Assembly: GCF_040807025.1 (NCBI RefSeq)
Contig: NC_090953.1
Location: 20,940,997-21,004,996 of the forward strand
DNA from: Struthio camelus
Taxonomy: Eukaryota > Chordata > Aves > Struthioniformes > Struthionidae
Length of the DNA: 64,000 nucleotides
Direction: 5' to 3'
Shown here: one piece after another, positions 27,501 through 41,000 of the stretch
Position numbering within the stretch: the stretch's first letter is position 1
Layout: each line of letters opens with the position of its first letter
Made by a program: the position numbers and the translations under genes
Notes under the pieces: generated by a model
The model's database searches: none
What the model saw: only the letters and a program-made list of their open reading frames with translations
What the model was told of the DNA's origin: nothing

Positions 27501-29420
27501 CATGTTTTTGAAAGAATACCTGTATTCTGAAAATGTATTTGTAAGAACAAAGGCTGGTTGTGTTAAAAATGGTTAAGTTACTATTTTAAAATAAGCCTTT
27601 TGTCTGTATTTATTAGAGGCCAATGCTGTTGCCCATCACCACAGAATGTGAACATACTCCCTGTAAAATAGGTTAGCTGTTGCAGAGTATCTGATCTTCA
27701 GGGAGTGTGCTCTCTCCTCCCTTCCCATAATTATTAATGGGAAATATAATTCATATAATAAATTAGTAGCTTATGCAGTTAAAGAATTACAGGTTTGGGC
27801 TCATGGCTAATAAAAATATAGCATTGCATCAGTTGGGATGCCTTGGTCAAAGAATGCTGCTCCATAACTGTTCTCTCTTCAACATCCCGCACTAAATAAA
27901 CTGCTACTCTTCAGTCTCTTACTGTAGAGAAGAGAGCCCTTACTCCCGTCATTTGTCGCATTAGTTCTAACGTTACAGGAGTAAAACTGTGAAGTATGGG
28001 ATCAAGTCACTCTGCTTTGCGCTTGCATCTCAAGAGCGCGGATGGCCACCACCTCCACAGGCTGCCCTCCTTTTTTTTTTTCTTTCTCGCTCTCATTATT
28101 TCAAAATTAAGTCACATAAAACCGAGCCCCAAATATCTGTCTGCCGACCAGAGCTGTTAAATGCTAATGTGGAGAAATGAGCCCCGCCTGACTGGACTAA
28201 TTAAGTTGGCCAAGGCACTTGGGAGTAGCTCAAAGCCTAGTCGCAGTGGGAAAGGGAGGGAATAATGCCAGTTTCTTATATATGTACATATTAAAGGAAA
28301 ACAGCTGCTCCAAAATACCCTTGGTGAGCAGATGGCACCACAGGCAGGCTGCTAAGGGAGCAGTGTCTGGAGACTGGTAAAACTGGCTTTTTAAAAAGCA
28401 GTAACTTGAAGAACAGAAGGATTGGTTTTCCTCCCCCATTTATCATCAAAGTTGCTTTCAACAAACTTCTAACAAATGATACTTTTAGCTTTTGCAAGAT
28501 TATTAAAGGGAATATCAGACCATCCTAGCAGGAGGGCCCTACACAAATTATGTCATGCTCAGGGGCAGATCTGGGTGCTAAAACCCTCTTGCATTTACAA
28601 GCAATTGAACGAGACTGCTTTGGCTCCAGAGTTTTTACTATTCTGCTGGTTTTGTGTGCTTTACTGATTATGCTCCATCACTTTTACTGTTTTTTCTGGT
28701 TTTATAGAAGCAAAGGCAGTAATAGCAGTGGTTGGAAAATGGAGCTGACAGCAAATGTGAAGCTCAAATTCTTCATGTTTTCCTTCCTGAGGGCTCGAAG
28801 ATACTACAAGAGATGTTGGATGTGACATGAAACAGGGGTCTATTTACTACATTTTGCAAGAGCTGATAACTCCTGTCTTCTGGCTGAAGTCCAGCGTGAG
28901 TAACTATTTTCATACCTAAAATTCCTCTACCGTTTCAGCTCAACGTGTTCTTCACTTCCTGAGTTAAACTGTGCAGCCCAGGAATTGCTAAATGGCAAGT
29001 GCCAAGCCTTAGCTCTGTTTTGGATGAGCAAGGCTCCCTGGGAAAAAAGGAGAGAGGGAACGTTTGTTCCTATAAATTTAGTTCCTAGGGCTGTTCCCCA
29101 CAGCTCTCTAAAGAGTCCAATACACATCTTCATTGCAATAAGAAAATGAGAGAATGGGAGAAAGAGCTGAATCCATTTGAGATTTACATGAGCAATTGTC
29201 ACAAGGGCAGAAAGCTACTGGACATAGAGTCTCATCAGCGTTGTCCTAAGGTGGTTCTGTGCTGAGCTCCTCCTGCATGAGCTTTTTTTTTCCTCGGTGA
29301 GTCTTTCCACAGTAGAGATCCTCCTGGTGGCAAATCCCTTTTGCCTGGGAGACCACTTCTGAGTACAGCCATGTTTTCAAATCTCTTTGCAAGAGATTTC
29401 CAGTATTCTACTCTGTAGCT
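24572..29420. other. Gene-free upstream DNA, third part
   Basis: This is AT-rich with an A run near 24706-24721. I see no gene and no confident repeat family in it. Confidence 0.6.
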
Positions 29421-29550
29421 GCATTTACTTTGTATTATAACAATTAGGGCCCCATTGCACTAAACACTGAAAAAAATCACAGGAACAGATGGCTGCAGAT
29501 GTTAAGAGCTTGTAACTGATATAGACAAAGGCACACAGAATGGGATGGAA
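29421..29550 (+). repeat. Ancient sauropsid interspersed repeat fragment
   Basis: The words tttgtattat, ggccccattgcactaa, aagagcttgtaactgat and atagacaaag occur in the same order as in a very common turtle/crocodile repeat whose text includes ccccattgtgcta and aagagcttacaatctaa. This is recognition from memory of the repeat's phrasing. The copy is strongly diverged. Confidence 0.45.
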
Positions 29551-31449
29551 AACAAGGCTGTGGAACAGCTACCTAAGACTGCGTAGTCAGGAAAAAAAAA
29601 AAAGAGGTTTCCCATCTTGCAAGTCAGAGGAAAATCCACAGGAGTCTGAAAACTTCCAGAATTATGTTTCTTTGTTTCCTGTGCTACAAACCTTAGCCTG
29701 ACATACACAGTATTACTCCATCCTCCCTGACGTGCTATGGCCAGTAACCTTTGTCAGTTATTATCATTCAGAATTGGAATTCAGAGACACTTTTCTTCAG
29801 AAAAGCAAAAACAAACAAACAAAAGAATTAAATTTCCAGCTCAATTCGTGCCCAGAGCTGGGGAAGACCTTCTGCGATATTCTGTGCTAATACAGGCATC
29901 TCTCTTGAGATGTGTTCAAACTGAGGTTTCCAAAGGAGGCAGACATATCCGTTCCCTAGTAATTGCTGTGGAGCTGGTTTATCAAAACAGCATTATTAAC
30001 TCCCTTCTACGTGTATTGTCAAGTGCATGCAAAGAAAAGGGGCTTCTCTTTTTTCTTTTTTTTTCTTTTCACTCCATCAAAAACAGGCACAAAGTAGAGG
30101 AGAATGTTTATTTCGCAGTATGACATGGTGTTAGTCTATATCTGGCTGAAGTCTTCACCTGACTGAGGAAACCATGAAGGCAAGGTAGGGAATGAATAGC
30201 ACTTCCAGGAAAAGATGTTCCAGCAGCTGGATCACTTATTTGATATTTAGGACACCTGAGCATAGGTCCCTTCTGTCAGGAGACTGTCTACAGCAGGTAA
30301 GAGGCTTAGCCTCTGTGTGCCTCAGCGCTACGGTAAGGCTAAAAGCACTGCCTTGCTACAGCCTGCGGCAGTGCATACCAGCTGGCTGTGGCTTCTAGGG
30401 GATACTCCCTGAGTGGGAATCGTTGCAGCCCTGGTGCTTCACCTCCCTTGCTGAGGGTGTTGGACTGCAGTTCTGGGAAAGGCTATGCCACTTTATTCCA
30501 CGCTTCACTCAATACATTCTTACTTCTTTGGTCAGAGGGTATAACAGAAGGAGAGAACCAGGCCTGTGCCAGGATCCTTTTTCAGAGGACTGGTGGAAGA
30601 GGTAGCAAGTATTTTGCACAGACTAGGGAGGTGTTTGGGTTTTTGGTTGCTATTCCTTCCCCTCCACAGAGAACACTGAAGATTATTTGCATGTGTGTGC
30701 ACAGTGGGAGAAGATGCCCAGCTGAGATCCAAACACAAATGAAACAGAACTCGCAAAGTTCAAAGCTGACACAATGCAAGTTCTTGCTACTAGGAAAAAA
30801 ATGTTGTTCTAGTTTTCCTTTAACTAAAAAGAAAATACATTCCCATCATCCATTTTAAAAGCGCATGCATTTAAATCAACGTGCTGATTTGGGGGTATGA
30901 AGAGAGGGGTATTCCAGTTCCTAAAGCCTGTTTTTAATTATCAGATGAATTCTGAGACAATCTCTGAACATTCAGCACTTGTGGTCAGCTTTCCCCACCC
31001 AAAAAAGCTAGTGGCTTTTGCAGACATTCCATAAACACAGGAAGCTTTGACTGTGTCTCTAACAGATAGGGAAACAGAAAAGCAAAATACCCAAAATGTG
31101 AAGGCAAAAGCTAGACTCAGGACTTCCCATGCCAGCTCATAGCAATGATTTATATCGTCCAGAAGTCTGTCTTTGATGGCCAGAGCCAGATGTTTCAAAG
31201 AGAATTGTGCAGATCTGTAGAATACAATTCAGACATAAGCTGCCTACGTGTTAGATATCTTTTTAATTATTGGCTTCCTCCCCTAAGCATGAGGCTTTAT
31301 ATTCTGTTTGAGCCTTTGGTTTGATTCTCTTGCTGGGGGGTAGAACAACATGGAGGGCTGCAAAAATGCCTTTTGCAAGATGCCTTTGGTGTTTTGGATT
31401 CCTGTTGATAACTATTTAGTCCTAATCTGCATTTACTGAAGTCCTAGCC
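29551..31449. other. Gene-free stretch
   Basis: No gene is recognised. The longest open frame here (about 156 codons, 30388-30858) has no domain, no promoter context and no splice partner, and I consider it noncoding. Confidence 0.55.
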
Positions 31450-31760
31450 TCAATGATACTTGGAGCAGTAAGTTTCATGGGCTAACCTTACTTTGTCCAA
31501 GTTTTCTTTTCACCCATTTTAAGACTTCTGTCTTCCAGCTCCCTATTGAATGTCTCACTTTGCTTTTAAACATGAGAGTAGCCAAAAAGAAATTCCTGAC
31601 TGTCTTTTTTCTGCACCATTTATTATTTTTATACAGCCTAATTGTTGTTAGTGTCCTTCCTAAAATAAACATTTGTTCCTCTCAGCCATACTTTTTCCAG
31701 AGGGAAGACTTTCCTTTCCCTTACTAATCTCTTCTTCTCAGCTTTGCTTCTGCCCACTGG
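31450..31760 (+). repeat. CR1/L3-like LINE 3' remnant
   Basis: Scattered phrases (agaaattcctgactgtcttt, caccatttattatttttata, ttaaacatgagagtag) follow the order of the 3' part of old CR1/L3 LINE copies common in sauropsids. The divergence is high and the identification moderate. Confidence 0.35.
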
Positions 31761-34700
31761 CTGACCAGGCCTGAAGCCACTAATACAGCTGAAGGTACTC
31801 CTCTCATTTTAAAATAGCGTTGTAATATTATAAATATTGTCTTTTCCACCTGAATGTTAACCTTTGCATCACACCATCCCAGTGAAGAGAGAAGAGTTTT
31901 TAACAGAACTGTCCACAGTTAGCCCACATCTTGCTCAGGAGCAGTTATAGTCAGTCATGGATAGCTGAAATTCAGAACGTTCTTTCCGAGGTACATTACC
32001 GCACTTTGAAAAGTGTTTGGGTATCATTTCTCCCTTAACAGTCAAAATAGAATTCAATGTCATCACTGTTAGCCTGTTTGTCAACAGAAACCCCTTTCCA
32101 TAATTTCTTGTTCTGTAGAAAATTTCAAAGTAAAAAAAAAAACAAATTGGAACAAAAAATACAGATTGTGAAATCTCCAGGAGAGTGAGAAAAATCAATA
32201 GTAAGGAACTATCAAAATACCTATTTTTTGTAACGTTAGCTGACGTTTGAGCTTTCATGTTATAGTAAACTACTGATAATACTAAAATTACAATTGAAGA
32301 AAAAGAGGAAAACAGTTTTGCTGAAGCAAACGTTTTTGTTTATGTTTTTGTGGCAATATATTCCTGCAGACCATTCAGATTTCCACTGCGCTATCCTGTG
32401 GCAAACTGCTCTGTTGAAGGTCTCGGTTATAGCTCCACCATGGGAGAGGGCTGCTTAGTTTTGGTTTTGCTTTACACTAATGGCTGTATGTTAACCAAGA
32501 CCAGTTAAAAATAGTTAATATTTTATTGTACTTCAGAATTAGCTAGTAAATAATTTAAGCTATTATGAAATTGAATATCTAACCCTTACTGCCTCATGAC
32601 TGTTACTTACAGCTTGTATTCAGATAAAATTAAGATATTGTTATGGAAACTGGAAGTAGTTTAGTTCAATTTGGTCAAACTGTCCACTAAAATCCTAGCC
32701 AGTTTAAAATCTGCCTTCAGCGTATCCTTGCGCCCTCCAGCTCCTGCTCTCATATCAGCTCAGCCTGAAATCTGGAAATTCCTACCCCCGTGAGTAATGG
32801 GCAAGGAGGTGCTGCCTCCCCGCCAGCTCTGCATCCCCTTCTCCTTTGGGTCTCCTTTGAAACTAGTTAATAATAAAGAGCAAAAGACCCCTGGCCCTTT
32901 TCACTGTTTTATTATACTCACTTGCGTGATAGCTTTAACACTGTATGCTCATTTTCCTGTTTCCGGCCTTAAGGCAGATACAATATATGAGTAAAGAAAT
33001 ACCTTGTTTTACTAGCCGGTGTAGTTCCTCAGCAACATAGTAGATAAGTTACATATGTTAAAGCCGTTCTAGTGACATGCGCCAAAACCTCACGTAAAAC
33101 GAACTCCAGATCAGCTCTTCTCTAGGGAATCGTCAGCAAGCTTGGATAAGTCCCTGCTGAAAATCGAATGTCATCTGTTCCCACCAGCTTAAGGCTAAAA
33201 TTAACTTACGTGGGGTTTTTCAAATGGAACATTTGCAGTGTCCCCGAGTCCTTTCTTCTGCAGACCTGTTGTTTTCAGCAATATTCTTGGCTCACCCATG
33301 CACAGCAAGCTTCTATGGGAGATGTTAGTCAACATCTGTAAATGCGGGACACGAGGAGGTCGTGGGCAGAACTTCAAAGGCAGAAAGAGAGCAATGAGGT
33401 CCCTTTTCACAACAGCCAGCTCCCAGGGGAAAGAGATGTCTCTGTGCCATCAGTGTCCCTGAATCTGGAAGGGCCTCATTTTTTTAGTAAGTTGAGCGGC
33501 TGCAGGTCAGGGGAGCTCTGAGTGTGCAGGACTCCTTATTGACACCCTAACTCCTGACAAGGAGCTTGGGGGTCTAGGGCCAAAGGTGACCCATTTTGGT
33601 GTTCAGACAGATATCGGATGCTTTTCTTGAAAATGAATGGAGTGGGTATTTATTTCATCTTAAAGTTCAGCATGATAATTAGGCATAGATGATTAAATAC
33701 ACAATTTTAGCAACTTTGTGGAAGGAATGACCCAGTATGAATAACTGTTACAGCTGTCAACATTTCTATGCTGTTTTTAGGGGATTAATATACCACCACA
33801 AAAAATTGTTCCAGGCAGAAACTTGGCATTAAAAGATGCAGTCCAGGAGTGATTTTTTTTTCCCCTCAAATCTGAATTTAATCCATTTGTCTGTTTTTAA
33901 GTATGAAGAACCTGTGCTTTTGAAGGTGGAGATTCCTTACATAGTTCTGGTTTCAGAGTAAATATTTAGAGAACTGATGGGGGTTAAAAACCTCTGCCTC
34001 CTCCCTTTGCCTCCATTCTGCCTCTTTCAGGAAACCTGGATCTTGCTACGTTTTTACACTTTATCACAGCCTAAGATAGGGATAGCTGAAAGGGTAGTTG
34101 TAGATTTATTCTTCCATGTTTTCCTCTTTCATTAGGTTAGGCATTTGCAAAGCCCCTGAATATGCCCATTGACTTTTGATAGCGGTTGGGAGTTTCTTTG
34201 GGAACTCTGAAAAATTACATCTGTGTTAGACGTTCTGTCCACAGAGAGTGATTTCTCTGCCCACATGTAATATCAATTTCAGCACTCTAAGATGTCCTGA
34301 AAGTAGTCATCTTTCCCCAGTCATTGTAACTCTCTTCCGAAAGATAAGTTTTCAGCAATTTCTGGAGTAAACAGCCTATTGTGAAGACAGTAGCAGCAGC
34401 AATTATTCTAGTCTCAGTGCCTTTGCTGTCATGCTTCTAATGCCAAATTTCTGCCAAACCAGGGAAGGAAAATTTAGCTCCTCCATGGCCAATTCCTCAT
34501 GACTTGAACAACTCAGAATTATCAGGGAATGCAAAAAAGGAGGAGAGAGAACATTTCTCTCTCTAAATTAAGAGCATATCTTCTAAATTAAGAAATTTTC
34601 AAGATATAAGAAAAAGATCTGTAGAAAATGCAGCAGCTGAGACTCCCAGTCCTGAATGAAGGGTTCACTCAAGATTTTGTGAGCTGCGACCCTCTGTGCT

Positions 34701-34954
34701 GGCAGGGAAAGTCGCTCACGTTTTATCTTCAGTGTTTAGCTTTGCTTTAAAAATAAGCAGTGTAGGTTCTACACTGGATTCCAGGACTGAATAACTCCGT
34801 AAACTCTGAGATTTTTTTATAAGTTCAAATGCAAAATGTTCCATGAGGTAACAAAGAATCCACTATTCTGGGCCCGAGTTTTGTTTCGTACGCTGTCTGT
34901 GAGCTTACAGTATTACTTCTGCTCTAAGGGCACCTGAGGTGCGAAACGGGGTGC
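31761..34954. other. Gene-free stretch
   Basis: I see no exon, RNA gene or clear repeat here, only short homopolymer runs. Confidence 0.55.
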
Positions 34955-35165
34955 TGTTGCCTTCCGATCTGAGAAAACAAAGGCACTGAGAGATGAGTGC
35001 TCATATTTGAATCAAAAAAGAGAAGGAGTAACAGCGTAACCCCTGTTTTACTGAGGCCCAAGTGGGCAGGATTACTTTGTCTGAGACTGCCCAGACTGTC
35101 CATGGCAAAGCTGAGACCAGAGCCTGGCCTGGTAGTCTAATGCCTTAGCAGTCAAAGCCTGTGTT
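34955..35165 (+). repeat. MIR/CORE-SINE-like or L2-like remnant
   Basis: The text gatctgagaaaacaaaggca with ctgagagatgag, and later actgcccagactgtcc and atggcaaagctgagaccaga, follows the familiar MIR/L2 layout (gaggaaactgaggcacagag, cttgcccaaggtcac, tggcagagctggga). The middle appears interrupted by unrelated sequence. Confidence 0.4.
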
Positions 35166-37410
35166 ACTGATCAGAGCAGTAAAATTATTTATTGTTCTAC
35201 AGCTATTGAACAGTCAGTTAAAATGATGTTTGAGTTGTGCTTTAGGAGGCCTTTTTAAAGACCTGATGAGTTTGCTCAGGAACCGTAACTGCTTCATGGG
35301 CTGAGTTAGGGTTGAGATGCCCTTCTGCCTCAGCAGGCGCGCTGCGTTTGCAGGTGGCAGTCACACGCGCCTTACAAAGCCCCTCTGTGTTCTGCTTTGT
35401 CCAGCCAGGACGACCGAGGGAGGACATTTCAGGTTACACATCGCATCTGCTCAGCCTTGCAAGGGTTTGGGCAAATAGGGTTGATTTATTAAAACCTGTA
35501 AATGCTATGCAGCCCCTCCAGAGAGCGACACTGCGTGTCAGGTGTGTGCTATGCCACAAGGACCACACCGACTTCAGCTACAGGTGCCACAGGCATGAGC
35601 CGACACTCTGGCACAAGGTGTGAAACCCCAGAGAAGGCAGCTCTTGAGCGAGCAGGTACACTGGTTAGTGGAGTGGGGGGCAGAGAAACGCAAGCTAGGG
35701 AGACCCTGCCAGCTCCGGAGACGTGAGCAGCACGGCTGTGTGAGCAAGCTCTCTCAGTGGCGTTCATTAGCCTCGTTACAGCAGAGGCACTAATATGCAG
35801 CTATGCTATCCCAGGGGGATAAACCCTACCGATTGTTTTTAATTTTGTGCTGGGTTACTTTTTGCAGATGTCGTGAGCTAGATCAGCTCCCTGAGGGTCA
35901 GGCAAGCATTAGGTGTGATGCAAGGGAAGGAAGAAGCCCCTGCAGCCTGGCTCGGGCCTGCCTCTTCCCATGGCAGGGAGCTGTGAGAGGAGCTCGCGAT
36001 CTCACTCGCCCTCAGTAACGCATCAGATTCTGGAGACCTTGCAAACGCTTTTTTACTTAGTTAGTTTTCAAAAGCAGGCTCACTTCTAGCACTTTTCTCA
36101 TCTTGCTTTGTACTTTTCAAGCAGTTGGGAAGACTTTGCCATGCAGGTGCCTGTGAGTTTCAGTTTCTGGTTTGCATGATGCTTTGCATGGTGGTGCGTG
36201 TTTACACTGGCACTCTGTGGTGGGAATGTGTCATGGGTTCAGGAAGGGCATAGTGTCCACAGATGGCATTTATGGCCTGAGAGCAAGGCAAGGCGAAGGG
36301 AAGCTACACCAGCATGCCAGATGAGGGTCTTTAAGACGGGGAAGTATTTTAAATGAGATTTACAGTTTTGTAGACTGAAGATACTCGACTATAATTTTAA
36401 CACTGAGGACTGGACCCAGATGTTAGCGACAGTTACAAGGAGATTCTCTCAAGATGAATGTGCCTTGTCCTCCTTCCCCTTGGGCAATCAGGCTAGCCTA
36501 ATAAGAAGATGCTTTCTTATGTAGCAAACTCTTGCCCAGTAATCTGCTGAATTTAATCCCTTACAGGGAAGGCGTGCATTCCAGATTTGTTTTTCTCTGT
36601 CGCTTCCCAGGCAAAAAGTTGTTTTGGCAAACTAGGAAGTTACACTGGCATGGGCACCCGGGTAAAAGAAACATGAGTTAGGAGTGGTAGTGGGTGAAGG
36701 CACCTGAATCAGATTTGCTTGCAATTTCCTACAGGCCAACATAGGCAACCTGCAGTTCAAGTGTAACGTCTTTGTTGGGGCTGCAGCCCTGCTAATATGG
36801 GGATCATAGAGTAATCTGAATCCACGGCTGTGGGAGGAAACAAGGTGCTTTAACAAGCATGGGTCTCTTAGGATCCAGGTGTCTGCCCAACTCTGTCTGT
36901 AGTGCGATGCTGTTATCATCTGCTATTAATGGACTACTGCCCAAGCTCCTCTTCAGTTTAACTCTCTGAGGTATGTAAAGAATCTGTGTCTCATCCGCAG
37001 GAAGATTTTGAAGTATAGCTTGTAGGGTTAGGAGAGCCAGCTACCTCCATGTGGACCCTTTTACCCATTGTAGTACCTTTCAATAGAAATGTTCCTGAGG
37101 CCGCTGTAGGGGTATTTTGAATTCCTGCATGACCTTAAATTAAGAGCAACTAATAGCAGTACTGGACAGGGTCCATTTAGTTCTGTTTCCTGTATCCAGA
37201 GGTACTCAGTAGCAAATTCTTAAGAGAGAAGTTTAAAAAAACAGAACTAACGGATGATCCTCTCCTAAGTGCATCTCCTCCTTCCAGCAACTGGTAGGTT
37301 TGGGAGTTGTTGAACCAATATTTGAATCCAGACAATCACATTTACCAACCTTCAGTAGGCTAATAATCTAGTAGTTGCGTAATATTGGGGTTTTTTTTAA
37401 TCTGTTTATC
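35166..37410. other. Gene-free stretch
   Basis: It is locally GC-richer at 35300-36010, with overlapping short open frames on both strands and no recognisable protein. No splice-site or motif evidence for a gene was found. Confidence 0.5.
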
Positions 37411-37560
37411 CTGTTGGCCCTCACAACATCCTGTGGTGATGAGTTCCATAGTTTAATTGTGTGTTGTATGAAAAAGCACTTCTTTTTGTTTTAAGGCTGC
37501 TAATTCCAGTTGGGTGGTCCCAAGAAGAATTATGAATAACTGTTTCCTTTTCCTTGATAG
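37411..37560 (+). repeat. CR1/L3-like LINE 3' fragment
   Basis: The sequence reads ctcacaacatcctgtggtga, then gagttccatagtttaattgt, then gaaaaagcacttctttttg and ttgggtggtccc. This closely follows the conserved 3' text of old CR1/L3 elements in reptiles and birds (tcctgtggtaatgagttcca and aagtacttccttttg). It is the best-preserved repeat in the window. Confidence 0.6.
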
Positions 37561-37864
37561 TGTATTTGCATTAAAGCACGTGCTTAAAGTTCAGCAAGCT
37601 CTGAAATACTTTACTGAATTGGATCCTCAGGGTTTTAATTGTCACCAGCTCTAATCTCTTGAAGACATGACTCTCTTGAAGGAACTGGTATGATTCCATA
37701 GTGGGTTTCTAGTTTCAGTGATTTTAATGGTACCTCATGTTGATGTTTGCGTTTTGTTCATAAAATTTTCTCCTGTAACTCCCTCTTCCCTGACACTGAT
37801 GCGCTGTATAGACTGCTAGAAATAAATGTGATATATTCTTGATAACAAACAGTGTAGTGGAAGA

Positions 37865-38065
37865 TGGCTGTAATAATAGTTTGTGTACAGCTCTCATAGC
37901 GCTTCACAAATAACAACGTTCTTACCAGCCTCTCACACTTTTTTCATGCCGCACAGGCTCAGAAGCAGAGGCACGGAGAGGGTGAGTGACATGGCAAAGG
38001 CACCAACTGAGAATTAGTGACAAGCTCCCGCTTAGAACAGAGTTCCTTCCTTCCGGTCCTTGCAA
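37865..38065 (+). repeat. MIR-like or L2-tail repeat remnant
   Basis: The phrases tagcgcttcacaaataacaa, ggctcagaagcagaggcacg, gagggtgagtgacatggcaa and agttccttccttcc match in order the MIR/L2 tail (gcgctttacaaat, gaaactgaggcacagag, aagtgacttgccca). The element is old. Confidence 0.5.
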
Positions 38066-41000
38066 CATGTTATATGAGCTTTTATAAAACTTCACTTTTA
38101 ATTAAGGAAATTATATAATATTTTTTAATCCAGTCCATCAAAACACTTACATTTGCCTTAAATTAAAACAAATGCTGTAAACGAAGCACAGGATTCAAAG
38201 CCCTGATGGAGCTGGGTGTTGTCATTTATGAATAAATTGCTTAAACATTTATTTAGGAAAAGAAATGCTTCTTTTTGCTCCAACCATTTTGTAAGAATGC
38301 TAGAGAGCTTTAAGTGGTTTAAGGTCTTCACTTTTTGAAAACCAGTTGTTAAGCAAAATAAACTGCTTGCAGAAAGGAGTCAAATTTAAAGTCATGCAAA
38401 GTTCAAAAAAGAGAAAAAGAATTTTAAAGAGCTTGTTTTCACCATGCTCCGACCCTAATACTGTGAATTAATTCACCTCAGATTGGAGGCAGAAGGATCC
38501 CATTGTTTTCATTTTTAAATATATTTTTCATTCAACTGGAATACCCTAAACATAACACTTCAGAACAAATTATCTTTTATTATTTATTTATATTTTAAAA
38601 AATGTGGTTTGGAAGTATGTTATCTTTCCTGTCTGTAGAGCACTCAACAGCCAGAACTAGATATTTTTTCCATCCATCCGTGCTGAGGTTGAATTTTGCA
38701 GAACAGAGGAGGTCCTCGCAGCTTTCCCTGTTTGACTGCAGAAAACCAAGGCCTGGCCTACGCTGCAGAAAGCAGCCCCATATTAGAGACCCCAAATTTA
38801 GCTCCGTGCAAGCTGCTGAATCTACGCTGGGTGCCACAGTTATCATGCGGAGACACTGAGCAGCACTTGGGTCCTGGAAGCGCTGCAAGTGCTAATTAGC
38901 CCATATACCTTTGTGTATTAATGCAAGTAAACGGCTCGCGGTTCTGACACCGACTTGTTTAGCACTTGCTTGGGGATTTTTACAAGGTGCTCGTTATGTG
39001 ATATACATACATGCCCGAAGGAGGTGTAAAATGAACCTGGTAATAAGCGATGTTGTGGCAAGGAAAAAAATATACAATAAGAAACACGAAAAAGTTTTTT
39101 AAAGATATCATTGCTTTAAATAGAGAAAATACATTTATACCCTGGGGTATTGTAGAAACAGGCACCTATATTTTACTTTACAGCAAAGTAATACAGAAAG
39201 TCCTTAGTGCAAACAAGAAGGGCTCATGTGTGACGTGTACGAGGTACCTTTCTCCTTTTGAGGCATTTTGGAGAGTAACACAGTGAAATTCAGGCTTTGG
39301 CTTTGTTTCCACAAGGAAAATAATGTGTGAAAAACTTACAATTTGGGCACAAATGCAAAGCGTGTTGCTCTTCTAACATAAGTTAGCTGCTCGGCATAAA
39401 CCCCAATTACTGCCACACGATTTATTTCAATTAACCAACAGATGTTAATCTGTTGTTCGCTCAAATGTAAGTAAGTATGTTAGTAAAATGTTAAAACCAC
39501 GCTTTTTTCCTAGTACAGACTTGGCATCAGCGTGCACTTGTTACAGATCTACCGACGGTTACTCGTTTTACTAATAACACAGAAGCAGATGAGCAAACAC
39601 TGGCCAAGCCTTGTCTTGAAAACCGTTCAGGTTATCAGGGGCAAGAGTGAAAACTAAAAGCTGCCTCAGCAAAAGCCGAGTTGGCAGCTTGTCAGGAGCC
39701 CCCAAACTGCCTCCATTTTACACAATGTAGACTTGTAGCAGTTGTCATTTTTCAGCAAGGTCTTTAGAGGGAATAGCTGCTGACACGCAGAACGGCATCC
39801 TGTCGGCAATGAGACGAGGCAAACTGTGCAGGCCTGCTCCTGTCCGCAGCCTGGATGGACAAGTCCAGGTTACCCACGTCTCGCGCTCGGCAGTTGTGTA
39901 TTTGTGAAGCCACCCTAAAGCAGAAGAGCTGGGGGCAGCCTTCAGCTCCGTCAGGATTTGGGTTTGATACGCTGGTGTCTGCAGTTAGACAGTTAGATAG
40001 AAATTATCCTCCTCCCTCATACACAACCCAAGTGAAATTGTAATCAACAAAGTAAAACTTGAGCGAGAAGGCCGCTGGGGAGTTCTGGCTCTGGTTAAGC
40101 TCGCGGCTGGCTGTGCTGAAAACGTGTGCAGCTGATTCTGTGCAAAATGGTAACTTCAGCCACGAACTTTCAAGAGTCGCTCTGGCAGAGGGCTACAGTG
40201 AAAGTCCAATTGTTTGCTCGGCTTATTGTCCCTGTAGGCCAATGAATGCTAAAATAGCTTCTAATGAAACTTTAGCTTCTGGCTGGCTCCTAGCCTATTA
40301 TCCAGCCGTAACAGCTATGCCATTGCAGTGCCAGTTTTCAATTCTACTTGATTAACAATTCATGCAGACTATGGGATGATTGAGATGGATGTTAAGCATG
40401 TTGATATGCGGAGGATTAGCTCTTCAAACGTCCTCACTGTTGGCACCTGCGAGCTGCTATTTTGATAACCATTGTTACAGTACCAGTGATTAGCTGGGAT
40501 ATGCATGACACGAGGCTCTGGACAGATTTTAAAACAATGTGTAGTTCAGTTAAGTTGATCTGGAAATTTGAAATATGGAGGCCATTTTACCTTCGGAAGG
40601 AAAAAGGGCTGTGCGCTCTAAACACCGGGTAATGCTCTTGCTGCTTGAATCTGCAGTCTACATGCTGAGGTAGACATGTCGTGATATACTGAATTAACTG
40701 TTGCAATACCTTTGCAAACGACCTGCAGATGATCCTCCCTCTGCTGTCACTCAAGGGCTGCTGTACAGCATCCCCATGGCAGTCTGGTGTCTAGCTCCCT
40801 TGGGTAGTTTTCCCAAGTAAATGGAAAGCTATTCCATTCGGCATCAGCATATCTGAGGCGGTTTGCACTGACTCAAAAAAAGGTCATCTTTCTCCAATGA
40901 ACAATGGTATTCCTGATGGAAATTTGATAGCCTGGTGTTTCAGCTCTTCCCTTTGCATCTGGTAATTGGCCTCTAACATTGGGCCATAGAAGCATGTCCT

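Noticed and set aside
30388-30858. A 156-codon open frame in the upstream region
   Set aside because: No recognisable domain, no promoter or splice context, and other short frames overlap it. Consistent with chance.
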